Assembly (NCBI RefSeq): GCF_020564565.1
Contig: NZ_JAJCTD010000005.1
Span: 264,121-328,120 of the forward strand
DNA length: 64,000 nt
DNA from: Rhodobacter sp. Har01
GTDB lineage: Bacteria > Pseudomonadota > Alphaproteobacteria > Rhodobacterales > Rhodobacteraceae
Reading direction: 5' to 3'
Below are positions 43,405-51,426 of the stretch, piece after piece; position 1 is the first letter of the stretch, and each line of letters opens with the position of its first letter. The translations under genes and the position numbers were made by a program. The notes under the pieces were generated by a model that saw only the letters and a list, made by a program, of their open reading frames with translations, was not told where the DNA came from and did no database searches.

Positions 43405-44163
43405 TCAGAGGCTTTCGGCGCCGTCGATCACCAGGGCGTGGCCGGTCATGAAGGCCGAGCGGTCGGAGGCCAGGTAGAGGATCGCTTCGGCAATCTCGTC
43501 CACGCTGCCCCAGCGGCCCATCGGAATGGTCTCGGCGACATAGTTCTCAAGCGCCGCGCGGCCGCCCATCTGGGCCTGGAAGCCGGCGTTGAAGGGGGTG
43601 TCCACAAAGCCCGGACACAGCGCGTTGCAGCGGATGCCGTCGCGGGCATGGTCCACCGCGATCTGCCGCACCATCGCGATGGCGGCATGCTTGGTGGTGC
43701 AATAGGCGATCATCCCGCGGTCATACTGCACGCCGGAATTCGACGCCGTGACGATGATCGAGCCGCGCCGCTGTGCCCGCATCGGCCCAAGCGCGGCCTT
43801 GGCCGCCACGAAATGCGCCCGCACGTTCAGCCGCCAGGACAAGTCCATCTCCTGCACGCTGGCCTCGGCCAGCCCGCCCGAGACCTGCACTCCGGCGTGC
43901 GAATGCAGGATGTCCAGCCGGCCGTGCCGGGCCGCGGTTCCGGCAATCGCCTCGGTCAGCGCCGCGTCGTCGGCAACGTCCACGGCCTGCGCCTCGGCCC
44001 GGCCCCCGGCAGCGGCGATCTCGGCGGCCACCGCCCGGGCCGCCGCCCCGTCGCGGTCGGTCACCACCACCAGCGCCCCTTCGCGGGCCATCGCCAGCGC
44101 CCCTGCCCGCCCGATTCCGGACCCCGCGCCGGTGACGAAGGCCAATCGATCTTTCAGGATCAT
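43405..44163 (-). CDS. Short-chain dehydrogenase of BMC locus (first copy)
   Basis: A 252-residue classical SDR: NAD(P)-binding TGAGSGIGRAG, HSHAGV in place of NNAG, catalytic Ser in TASNSG, YCTTK active-site Tyr/Lys (YDRGMIAYCTTKHA) and a C-terminal DGAESL. AGGAG precedes the ATG at 44163; a GTG at 44226 overlapping the regulator is less likely. Co-directional with the DeoR gene and divergent from the BMC operon. In the related mycobacterial metabolosome an SDR oxidises or reduces the aminoacetone/1-amino-2-propanol pair; the substrate here is inferred from that. Confidence 0.85.
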   Translation of the reverse strand: MILKDRLAFVTGAGSGIGRAGALAMAREGALVVVTDRDGAAARAVAAEIAAAGGRAEAQAVDVADDAALTEAIAGTAARHGRLDILHSHAGVQVSGGLAEASVQEMDLSWRLNVRAHFVAAKAALGPMRAQRRGSIIVTASNSGVQYDRGMIAYCTTKHAAIAMVRQIAVDHARDGIRCNALCPGFVDTPFNAGFQAQMGGRAALENYVAETIPMGRWGSVDEIAEAILYLASDRSAFMTGHALVIDGAESL

Positions 44164-44222
44164 GTCGCGCACTCCTTTCCGGGTCACCTCCGCCGTCCGG
44201 CGCCGTTCGCCAAGGCTGTCGG

Positions 44223-45014
44223 TCACTCGCCGCCATCGGGCGTGGCCAGGGTGAACGCGGCCCCGGTGCGGGTGATCGCCGCGGCGATCTCGAGCGCCGG
44301 CGGGCTGTCGGACACCAGTTCGACCCCGGGCCCCCAGCGGCCATACAGCTTGAGCGCGCGCACCCCGAACTTGCTGCGATCCGCGACGATGGTGGTGCGC
44401 TCGGCACAGGCCATCATGGTGGAATAGACGGCGGCCGCGTTGACCTCGGCGTTGCTCATGCCCTCGGCGGTGATGCCGGTGGCCCCGATGATCGCCCGAT
44501 GCGCGCCGAAGCTTTGCAGGAAGGCCACCGTATCGTGCCCGACCAGCAGGCCCTCACGCGCATCGTATTCGCCGGGTGCGCAGATGACGGTGAAGCTGGC
44601 ATTGGCGGAAAGCGCCGTCACGATGTCGAAGGCGTGGGTGATGGCGGTGATCCCGCGGTGGTCGCGGGCGATGCGGCGGGCGACATGCAGCGTGGTGGCG
44701 CCGCCGCCGAACAGCAGCACCTCTTCGTGCCGGACGCCGGCCGAAACCGCCGCCGCGATCGCCTCGCGCTCTTCGATCATCATCGCGCGGCGTTCGGCCA
44801 GCGCGGGTTCGGCGACGAAGTTGCGCACCGCGCCGCCGTAGGTGCGGCTGATCAGCCCGCGTTCGTCCAGTTCGCGCAGGTCACGGCGGATGGTCTCGCC
44901 CGAGACGCCCAGCGCCTCGACCAGTTCGCTCAGGCGCAGGCTGGGGGTCGAGGCGAGGGTGTCGATGATGCGCTGCTGGCGCGCGTCCTTGGCATAGCGG
45001 TAGGCCCTGGTCAT
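44223..45014 (-). CDS. DeoR-family transcriptional regulator
   Basis: A 263-residue DeoR-type regulator. The N-terminal winged helix-turn-helix has the family signature LSELVEALGVSGETIRRDLRELDERGLI (residues 27-54); the C-terminal DeoRC/isomerase-like sensor domain has LLFGGGATTLHVARRI and TGITAEGMSNAEV, normally recognising a phosphorylated sugar or similar metabolite. It faces away from the BMC operon across a 240-base gap and is the probable local regulator. A phosphorylated amino alcohol would be a reasonable effector, by inference. Confidence 0.88.
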   Translation of the reverse strand: MTRAYRYAKDARQQRIIDTLASTPSLRLSELVEALGVSGETIRRDLRELDERGLISRTYGGAVRNFVAEPALAERRAMMIEEREAIAAAVSAGVRHEEVLLFGGGATTLHVARRIARDHRGITAITHAFDIVTALSANASFTVICAPGEYDAREGLLVGHDTVAFLQSFGAHRAIIGATGITAEGMSNAEVNAAAVYSTMMACAERTTIVADRSKFGVRALKLYGRWGPGVELVSDSPPALEIAAAITRTGAAFTLATPDGGE

Positions 45015-45130
45015 GCCATTCCTCGCACCCTGGTGTCCCGGTCATCCGACTGTCTAGCGCAATGCCGGCCGGAATTGAAGGAGATGCCCCGCCCGGTTTG
45101 CCTGTTCGGCAGATTTTGCCCGCATCTCCG

Positions 45131-45205
45131 CGAATTTGCGGGGGCAGCCGGGGTGAACTTGGCAATTCTGACATGGTTTCTTTGACAGTCACACGAATGT
45201 TTGCG
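45131..45205. promoter_or_regulatory. Promoter/operator region of the BMC operon
   Basis: In the DeoR-aminotransferase gap, CGAATTTGCG (45131-45140) and CGAATGTTTGCG (45194-45205) form a spaced direct repeat 63 bases apart. TTGACA (45182-45187) with AGTATT 18 bases later is a candidate promoter overlapped by the second element. CACAGAAATGTG (45213-45224) is a nearby dyad. Probable site of DeoR control. Confidence 0.5.
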
Positions 45206-45254
45206 AGTATTCCACAGAAATGTGAGTCGCGACGGTCACGTCGGCGGGGGAGTC

Positions 45255-46529
45255 ATGCTGGACTACGGGCTGTTCCGATACACCTCGAAGGAAGAGGTGC
45301 TGGAGAAGTCGATCCGCTACTGGAACCCGGGCAAGACCCGGTTCTGGCAGGAGACCGGCGTCGATCTGGTGATGGGCCGGCGCGAGGGCTACATCATCCA
45401 CGACATCGACGGCCGCCGGCTGATCGACCTGCACATCAACGGCGGCACCTACAACCTGGGCCACCGCAACGCCGAACTGATCGCGACGCTGACCACGGCG
45501 CTGGAATATTTCGACATCGGCAACCACTGGTTCCCCTCTGTCGCCCGCACCGCGCTGGCCGAGGCGCTGGTGAACTGCTCGCCCGGGATGTCCTACGCCG
45601 TCTTCGCCCCCGGCGGGGCCGAGGCGGCGGACATCGCCATCAAGTCGGCCCGCTATGCCACCAAGCGGCGCAAGATCGTGTCGATCATCAAGGGCTACCA
45701 CGGCCACGCCGGGTTGTCGGTTGCCACCGGGGATGACCGTTTCACCAAGATATTCCTGTCCGACCGGCCGGACGAATTCATCCAGGTGCCGTTCAACGAC
45801 CTGGCCGCGATGGAGGCCGCGCTGAAGGGCCGTGACATTGCGGCGGTGATCCTTGAGACCATCCCCGCGACCTATGGCTTTCCGATGCCGGCGCCCGGCT
45901 ATCTGCAGGGCGTGCGCGATCTGTGCACGAAATACGGCACCCTCTACATCGCCGACGAGGTGCAGACCGGCTTCATGCGCTGCGGGCAGATGTGGGGCTG
46001 GCAGGTGTTCGGCGTGCAGCCGGACCTGTTCATCGCCGCCAAGGGCCTGTCGGGCGGGCTTTATCCCATCGCCGTCTGCATGCTGGGCGAACGCGCCGGC
46101 GGCTGGCTGCACGAGGACGGCGCCGCGCACATCTCGACCACCGGCGGCGGCGAGGTGGGCTGCTTCGTGGCGATGCGGGTGCTGGAGATCCTGCAGCGCC
46201 CGGAAACCCGGGCAAACACCCGTGCCGTCTCGGAATTCTTCGCCGAGGGCTTCGCCGACCTGATCCGCCGCCACCCCGATGTGGTGGTGGGGCTGCGCCA
46301 GATGGGCACCGTGATGGGGGTGGAATTCGACCACCCCGAAGGCGCCGTCGCCGCCAGCCGGGCGCTGTATGAAACCGGCGTCTGGGCGATCTTCTCCTCG
46401 CTGGACAAGCGGGTGCTGCAGTTCAAGCCGGGCGTGCTGATGAGCCGGGCCTTGTGCGAAGAGGTGATCGAGCGCTTCGACGCCGCGATCCCGCGGTTGC
46501 GGGCGCTGATCGCCGAGATGAAGGGATAG
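45255..46529 (+). CDS. Class III aminotransferase-fold enzyme, likely amino-alcohol-phosphate phospho-lyase
   Basis: A 424-residue PLP enzyme of fold type I, class III. PLP-binding residues are Asp234 in IADEVQTGF and Lys263 in AAKGLSGGLYP. In RMM/AAUM metabolosomes this enzyme is a phospho-lyase that turns 1-amino-2-propanol phosphate into propionaldehyde, ammonia and phosphate, like ethanolamine-phosphate phospho-lyase in the same family. The kinase that would supply its substrate is encoded in the same operon. The ATG at 45255 has GGGGGAG upstream. A true transaminase cannot be excluded. Confidence 0.8.
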   Translation: MLDYGLFRYTSKEEVLEKSIRYWNPGKTRFWQETGVDLVMGRREGYIIHDIDGRRLIDLHINGGTYNLGHRNAELIATLTTALEYFDIGNHWFPSVARTALAEALVNCSPGMSYAVFAPGGAEAADIAIKSARYATKRRKIVSIIKGYHGHAGLSVATGDDRFTKIFLSDRPDEFIQVPFNDLAAMEAALKGRDIAAVILETIPATYGFPMPAPGYLQGVRDLCTKYGTLYIADEVQTGFMRCGQMWGWQVFGVQPDLFIAAKGLSGGLYPIAVCMLGERAGGWLHEDGAAHISTTGGGEVGCFVAMRVLEILQRPETRANTRAVSEFFAEGFADLIRRHPDVVVGLRQMGTVMGVEFDHPEGAVAASRALYETGVWAIFSSLDKRVLQFKPGVLMSRALCEEVIERFDAAIPRLRALIAEMKG

Positions 46530-46533
46530 CGCG

Positions 46534-48153
46534 ATGGACGGCGGCAAGCCCTTCCTGACCTTCGCGCAGAACCCCCTTGACGGGGTGATGGAGCGCGCCC
46601 GCTGGGCCGCCGGCGCCTTTGCCGAGCTGGACCGTGCCACCACCTTGCGCATCGCCAGGGCGGTGGCCGAAGCCGGTCATTCCCGCGCCCAGGCCGATGC
46701 CGAGGCGGCGGTGCGGGAAACCGGCTTCGGCGTGGTCGCCCACAAGCGGCTGAAGAACGAGTTGTGTTCACGCGGGGTGTTCGACACCTACGCGGGGCAG
46801 GATTTCGTCGGGCCTTTGGCCGAACCCGACCGCAGGATCGTGAAACTCGCCCGGCCCGCCGGGGTGATTCTGGCGCTGACGCCTTCGACCAACCCGATCG
46901 CCACGCTGAACTTCAAGGCGGTGCTGGCGATGCTGACGCGCAACGCGGTGGTGTTCAGCCCGCATCCCTTGGCCAAGGGCTGTTCCATCGCGGCGGCCGA
47001 GGCGCTGGCCGAGGCCGCGCGCAAGGCCGGCGCGCCGGATGGCGCGATCCAGGTGCTGCGCGAGCCGACCATTCCGCTGGTCGAGGCGGCGATGTCGGAT
47101 GCGCGGGTGGATCTGGTGCTGGCGACCGGCGGGCCGGCGGTGGTGCAGGCGGCCTATCGGTCGGGCCATCCGGCCTATGGCGTGGGGCCAGGCAACGCGC
47201 CGGCCTATGTGCATGAAAGCGCCGATCCGGTGGCGGCAGCAAAGCGGCTGGTGGACTCAAAATCCTTCGACAACTCCATTCTCTGCACCAATGAATCCGT
47301 CGTTCTGGCCGACCGCGTCCTTGCCGACCGCCTGCTGGAGGCTCTGCGCCAGGCCGGCGCGCATGTCTGCTCGGAGGCCGAGGCCGACCGGCTGCGCGCC
47401 CTGCTTTGGAACGCAGAGGGCGGCTTCAACGTCACCGGCGCGCTGGGCAAGGATGCCGCGGTGATCGCCCGGGCAGCCGGAATCACCGTGCCGCCCTCGA
47501 CCCGCATCCTAGTGGTGCCCTTTGCCAAGGTGCAGCCCGAGGAACCCTTTGCCCGCGAAAAGCTGGCCCCCGTGCTGGGCTTCGCCCGCGTCGATGGCCC
47601 GGGCGAGGCCGGCCGCGCCGCCCGCGCGATGATGCGGCACGCCGGAACCGGCCATTCCGCCGGCTTCCACGGCCGCGACGAGGCCGCGCTGATGGCCTTT
47701 GCCCGCGCCGCCCCGGCCTTGCGCGTTGCCGTCAACGTGCCGCTGTCGCAGGGTGCCGCGGGTTTCGGCACCAACCTCGGCCCGACCATGACCATCGGCA
47801 CCGGCTTTGCCGGTGGCTCGGCGCTGGGCGAGAACCTGCGGCCCGACCATCTGGTGAACTGGGTGCAGATCGCGCAAGCGGCCGACGCCGAACCGGCGCG
47901 GTTCGATCACATCTCACCCTGGCGGGCCGAGCCGCTGTTGCCGGCCGAGGCGCCGATTTCCTACAGCCAGGGCAACCCGCCCGGCGGCCCTGTGGGCGGC
48001 AAGCGCGCCCCGGTGCCGGGGGTGGACCTGCCGTTCGGCGGCAGCGCCGTCACCGCCCGCGGGCCCGCCGCCCAGGACGACATGGCCGCACTGCGTGCCG
48101 AAATCCGCGCCCTCGTCCTTGAGGAACTGCGCGCCGCCCTGCAGACGGCCTGA
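46534..48153 (+). CDS. BMC-associated aldehyde dehydrogenase (CoA-acylating type)
   Basis: A 539-residue aldehyde dehydrogenase of the PduP/EutE/AdhE-like group with catalytic Cys251 (SKSFDNSILCTNES) and the loop LALTPSTNPIATLNFKA. Such enzymes convert aldehyde, NAD+ and CoA to acyl-CoA inside microcompartments. The catalytic domain ends near residue 465; a Pro/Gly-rich linker leads to a C-terminal amphipathic helix (MAALRAEIRALVLEELRAAL, residues 517-536) typical of an encapsulation peptide. Starts four bases after the aminotransferase stop. Expected product propionyl-CoA (or acetyl-CoA). Confidence 0.88.
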   Translation: MDGGKPFLTFAQNPLDGVMERARWAAGAFAELDRATTLRIARAVAEAGHSRAQADAEAAVRETGFGVVAHKRLKNELCSRGVFDTYAGQDFVGPLAEPDRRIVKLARPAGVILALTPSTNPIATLNFKAVLAMLTRNAVVFSPHPLAKGCSIAAAEALAEAARKAGAPDGAIQVLREPTIPLVEAAMSDARVDLVLATGGPAVVQAAYRSGHPAYGVGPGNAPAYVHESADPVAAAKRLVDSKSFDNSILCTNESVVLADRVLADRLLEALRQAGAHVCSEAEADRLRALLWNAEGGFNVTGALGKDAAVIARAAGITVPPSTRILVVPFAKVQPEEPFAREKLAPVLGFARVDGPGEAGRAARAMMRHAGTGHSAGFHGRDEAALMAFARAAPALRVAVNVPLSQGAAGFGTNLGPTMTIGTGFAGGSALGENLRPDHLVNWVQIAQAADAEPARFDHISPWRAEPLLPAEAPISYSQGNPPGGPVGGKRAPVPGVDLPFGGSAVTARGPAAQDDMAALRAEIRALVLEELRAALQTA

Positions 48154-48156
48154 GGG

Positions 48157-48762
48157 ATGGGCAACCTGCGGTCCTTCATCTTCCTTGATCAGCTGCAGCC
48201 GCAGACGCTGTGCTATCTGGGCACCTGGATCAAGGGCATGCTGCCGCGGTCCAACATGGCCGCGCAGATCATCGAGGTGGCGCCGGGCCTGGACATCGAA
48301 CCCCTGACCGACGTGGCGCTGAAGGCCGCCGAGGTGCAGGCCGGCATCCTGGTGGTGGAACGGCAGTTCGGCTACCTGGAAATCCACTCCCGCTCGACCG
48401 CCTCGGTACGCGCGGCGGCCGAGGCGGTGGCCGAGGCCCTGGGCGCCAGCCCCTCGGACGCGATGCGGCCCAAGGTGCTGGCGTCGCGCATCGTCACAAG
48501 GATCGACCCGCAGCACGCCTTTCTGATCAACCGCAACCGCGCGGGGTCGATGGCGCTGGCCGGGGAAACCCTGTTCGTGCTGGAGATGGAGCCGGCATCT
48601 TATGCCATCCTGGCCACCAACGAGGCCGAGAAGGCCGCCGAAATCAAGGTGGTGGACTACCGGATGATGGGCGCCACCGGACGGGTCTACCTGTCGGGAA
48701 GCGAGGCCAGCATCGCCGCCGCCGCCGAAGCCGCGCAAGCCGCGCTGGAGACCCTGCAATGA
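48157..48762 (+). CDS. BMC-T shell protein (tandem BMC domains), first copy
   Basis: A 201-residue protein with two BMC domains in tandem, forming trimeric pseudohexamers in the compartment shell. Domain 1 (about 20-95) has IIEVAPGLDIEPLTDVALKA and GILVVERQFGYLEIH; domain 2 (about 105-200) has INRNRAGSMALAGETLFVLE, YAILATNEAEKAA and MMGATGRVYLSG. The arrangement resembles the permuted BMC-T of the mycobacterial RMM. Clearly paralogous to the 49602-50264 product. BMC-T pores often pass larger substrates or cofactors. Confidence 0.85.
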   Translation: MGNLRSFIFLDQLQPQTLCYLGTWIKGMLPRSNMAAQIIEVAPGLDIEPLTDVALKAAEVQAGILVVERQFGYLEIHSRSTASVRAAAEAVAEALGASPSDAMRPKVLASRIVTRIDPQHAFLINRNRAGSMALAGETLFVLEMEPASYAILATNEAEKAAEIKVVDYRMMGATGRVYLSGSEASIAAAAEAAQAALETLQ

Positions 48763-49019
48763 CCGGACCCGACCGCGAAACCCTGCGCCGTCTGGTGCGT
48801 GAGGCAATTGCCGAGGCCCTGGCCGAGTTGCGCCCCGAACTGCGCCCCGGGACGGCCGCGGCCACCGGCGCCGCTTCAGACCTGCGCGTCGTCACCGAAA
48901 AGACCATCGCCGCCCTGCCCGAGGGCAGCACCCTGCGGCTGGCCCCCGAGGCCGTGGTCACCCCGCTTGCCCGCGACCGCGCCCGCGCGCGGCGCATCAC
49001 CCTGGAAAGGACACGCTGA
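48759..49019 (+). CDS. Small BMC-operon protein with encapsulation-like helix
   Basis: An 86-residue protein whose ATG overlaps the BMC-T stop (ATGA) and whose stop overlaps the BMC-P start (TGATG), so it is certainly part of the shell operon. The N-terminus RETLRRLVREAIAEALAEL (residues 6-24) is an amphipathic helix like BMC encapsulation peptides, followed by an Ala/Pro-rich linker and a C-terminal module (VVTEKTIAALPEGSTLRL, VVTPLARDRARARRI). No enzymatic motif. Possible core-to-shell linker or assembly factor; function unknown. Confidence 0.75.
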   Translation: MTGPDRETLRRLVREAIAEALAELRPELRPGTAAATGAASDLRVVTEKTIAALPEGSTLRLAPEAVVTPLARDRARARRITLERTR

Positions 49020-49276
49020 TGCTCAAGGCCACCGTGATCGGCCGCGTCTGGTCCACCAAGCGGCTGGACGACGTGCCCGCCGGCCCCGTGCTGGAGGTGC
49101 AGATCGAGGATTCCTCGTCGCGCCTGCTGGCCTTTGACCCGCTGGGCTGCGGCGACGGCGAGAAGGTCATCATCGCCACCGGCTCGGTCGCGGCCGGCTG
49201 GTTCAAGGGCAAGGCCCCGCCGATCGACGCGCTCATCATCGGCTCGATCGACGAAGCCGCCACCAAGACATCCTGA
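49019..49276 (+). CDS. BMC-P (EutN/CcmL-type) pentameric vertex protein
   Basis: An 85-residue EutN/CcmL/PduN-family protein that caps shell vertices as a pentamer. Family marks: [50 protein letters not shown] and [10 protein letters not shown]. The start overlaps the preceding small gene. Presence of BMC-P, BMC-H and BMC-T together means a closed polyhedral shell can be built from this locus. Confidence 0.93.
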   Translation: MLKATVIGRVWSTKRLDDVPAGPVLEVQIEDSSSRLLAFDPLGCGDGEKVIIATGSVAAGWFKGKAPPIDALIIGSIDEAATKTS

Positions 49277-49301
49277 AACCCCGTTCCGAAGGAGAACCCC
49301 C

Positions 49302-49583
49302 ATGTCCAGCAACGCCATCGGCATGATCGAAACCAAGGGCTATGTCGCCGCACTGGCGGCCGCCGACGCCATGGTCAAGGCCGCCAACGTCACCATCGTC
49401 GGCCGCGAGCAGGTGGGTGACGGGCTGATCGCCGTCATCATCAACGGCGACGTCGGCGCGGTGAAGGCCGCAACCGAGGCCGGCGCCGAGGTGGCAGGGC
49501 AGGTCGGCCAGCTGGTCTCGGTCCACGTCATCCCGCGGCCGCATGCCGACCTGACCAAGCATTTCATGGCCGGCCAGTCGTAA
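49302..49583 (+). CDS. BMC-H hexameric shell protein
   Basis: A 93-residue single-domain shell protein of the PduA/EutM/CsoS1 type, beginning [20 protein letters not shown] and including [31 protein letters not shown] sequence with a pore loop around residues 36-42. Main facet protein of the compartment and the only BMC-H in the window. GGAGAACCCCC precedes the ATG. Confidence 0.95.
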   Translation: MSSNAIGMIETKGYVAALAAADAMVKAANVTIVGREQVGDGLIAVIINGDVGAVKAATEAGAEVAGQVGQLVSVHVIPRPHADLTKHFMAGQS

Positions 49584-49601
49584 CGCCCGGGCACAGCCGC
49601 C

Positions 49602-50264
49602 ATGTCCTCCCGGCCAAAGCCCGCCAAGGCGCCCGCGGGCGAGTTGCGCGTCTATCTGCAGATCCCCGATCTGCAGCCGCAATTCGCCGCCGCGATGGCC
49701 ACGCCCACCCGGGCGCGCGGCTACCCGCCGCTGGCGGGCGACCATGCGCTGGTGATCGAGGTGGCGCCGGGCCTCTTGATCGAGCGGGTGATCGACCTGG
49801 CGCTGAAGCAGGACCCGGACCTGGAGCCCGGCATCCTGTTCGTCGAACGCCAGTTCGGCGTTCTGGAGTTGCACGGAGGCGACCGCGACCGGCTGGATCG
49901 GGCCGGGGCGGCGATCCTGGCGGGCCTTGGCCTTGCGGCGGCCGATCAATTGCGGCCGCGGGTGCTGTATTCCGACATCATCGAGGATATCGCCGACCAG
50001 CACGCCATCATCATCAACCGCAACCGCCAGGCCTCGATGATCCTGCCGGGGCAGACGCTGCTGTTGGCCGAGATCGTGCCGGCGCTGTTCGCCGCCATGG
50101 CCGCGAACGAGGCGGAACGCGCAGCACCCGGGTTGACCATCGTGGATGTGCAGATGATCGGCGCGGCGGGGCGGATCTACATGGCGGGCACGCCCGAGCA
50201 GGCGCGAAAGGCGCTGGACCGGATCGGTCAGGTGCTGGCGGCGATCCAGGGCCGCGACGGCTGA
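49602..50264 (+). CDS. BMC-T shell protein (tandem BMC domains), second copy
   Basis: A 220-residue tandem-domain shell protein paralogous to the 48157-48762 product. Shared segments are LVIEVAPGLLIERVIDLALK, GILFVERQFGVLELH, IIINRNRQASMILPGQTLL and MIGAAGRIYMAG. It has a longer, Lys/Pro-rich N-terminus (residues 1-14) and a different first strand. Two diverged BMC-T proteins imply two pore types, possibly for different substrates. Confidence 0.85.
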   Translation: MSSRPKPAKAPAGELRVYLQIPDLQPQFAAAMATPTRARGYPPLAGDHALVIEVAPGLLIERVIDLALKQDPDLEPGILFVERQFGVLELHGGDRDRLDRAGAAILAGLGLAAADQLRPRVLYSDIIEDIADQHAIIINRNRQASMILPGQTLLLAEIVPALFAAMAANEAERAAPGLTIVDVQMIGAAGRIYMAGTPEQARKALDRIGQVLAAIQGRDG

Positions 50265-50327
50265 GGCTTGCCCCAGGGGCCCGGGGTGGTGCAGCCTTGG
50301 GCGGGGCAAAGGAAGGGGAGACGGGGC

Positions 50328-51353
50328 ATGACGGCAGGGCCAGCGGACTTCGACCGGCTGTCGCATGACGAACAGCTTGCCGCCTTGCAGGAGCTGGCGC
50401 AAGGCGCGCTTTCGCTCTGGGACATTGGCGGCGCGCCGAAGGTGCGGCTCCTGAACCTGTCCGAGAACGCGACCTACGCGGTGGACGGCGCCGGGGACGG
50501 CCGCCGCTATGCCCTGCGCATCCACCGCGACGGCTATCACAGCCGCGAGGCCATCGGTTCGGAACTGGCCTGGGCCATGGCGCTGCGCCGGGACGGGGTG
50601 GTGATCACGCCGAATCCGCTGCCGGGGCGGAACGGCAGCCTGATCCAGGACATGGCGCATGCCTCGATGGCACGCGCCCGCCACATGGTGCTGTTCGACT
50701 GGGAAACCGGGGTGGAACCGGGCATCGGCGACGACCTGATCGGCCCGTTCGAGACCCTGGGCGCAGTGACGGCGCGGATGCACGCGCATGCCCGGACCTG
50801 GCCGCGCCCACCGGGATTCACCCGCCTGACCTGGGATTTCCAGACCAGCCTTGGCGAGGATGCCCCGCACTGGGGCCGCTGGCGCGACGGCATGGGAATG
50901 GACGCAGGCAAGGAGGCGCTGTTCCGGCGCACGGTCGACCTGATCGGCCGCCGCCTGGCCGACTATGGCCAGGGGCCGGGGCGTTTCGGCCTGATCCACT
51001 GCGACCTGCGGCTGGCAAACCTTCTGATCGACGGGCCAGAGGTCAAGGTGATCGACTTCGACGACATGGGGTTCGGCTGGTTCCTGTATGACGCCGCCAC
51101 GCCGGTGTCGTTCTACGAACACGAACCGCAGGTGCCGGCGCTGATCGCGGCCTGGGTGCGCGGTTACCGCAGCGTGGCGCCCTTGGCGGCCGAGGACGAG
51201 GCCGAGATCCCCACCTTCGTCATGCTGCGCCGGCTCTTGCTGGTGGCCTGGATCGGCTCGCACGCCGAGACCGACCTCGCGCAGTCGATGGGCGTGGCCT
51301 ATACCGAAGGCACGGTGGCGCTGTGCGAGGCCTATCTGAAGCGGTTCGGCTGA
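50328..51353 (+). CDS. APH-fold small-molecule kinase, likely amino-alcohol kinase
   Basis: A 341-residue aminoglycoside-phosphotransferase-fold kinase. The catalytic loop is HCDLRLANLL (His224, Asp226, Asn231), the metal-binding DFDD lies at residues 243-246, and the nucleotide Lys/Arg region is ALRIHRDGY. In the mycobacterial RMM/AAUM locus the equivalent gene encodes (S)-1-amino-2-propanol kinase. Here it would feed the phospho-lyase of the same operon. It is the last plus-strand BMC gene; ATG at 50328 follows GGAAGGGGAG. Substrate is inferred from context. Confidence 0.8.
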   Translation: MTAGPADFDRLSHDEQLAALQELAQGALSLWDIGGAPKVRLLNLSENATYAVDGAGDGRRYALRIHRDGYHSREAIGSELAWAMALRRDGVVITPNPLPGRNGSLIQDMAHASMARARHMVLFDWETGVEPGIGDDLIGPFETLGAVTARMHAHARTWPRPPGFTRLTWDFQTSLGEDAPHWGRWRDGMGMDAGKEALFRRTVDLIGRRLADYGQGPGRFGLIHCDLRLANLLIDGPEVKVIDFDDMGFGWFLYDAATPVSFYEHEPQVPALIAAWVRGYRSVAPLAAEDEAEIPTFVMLRRLLLVAWIGSHAETDLAQSMGVAYTEGTVALCEAYLKRFG

Positions 51354-51363
51354 GGCCTAGGAC

Positions 51364-51412
51364 CGGAATTCGAAGTCGAATTCCGTCCACGATTTCCGAC
51401 TTCGGAAATCGT
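51364..51412. terminator. Double hairpin between converging BMC operons
   Basis: Two perfect adjacent inverted repeats: CGGAATTCGA-AG-TCGAATTCCG (51364-51385) and ACGATTTCCGA-CT-TCGGAAATCGT (51389-51412). They fill the 73-base gap between the kinase stop and the SDR stop and are the obvious bidirectional terminator of the two BMC operons, though T-tracts are short. Confidence 0.75.
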
Positions 51413-51426
51413 TTCCGGCCAGGGCC

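Noticed and set aside
49236..51263. A 675-codon minus-strand frame
   Set aside because: Antisense to shell-protein and kinase genes; composition is not protein-like.
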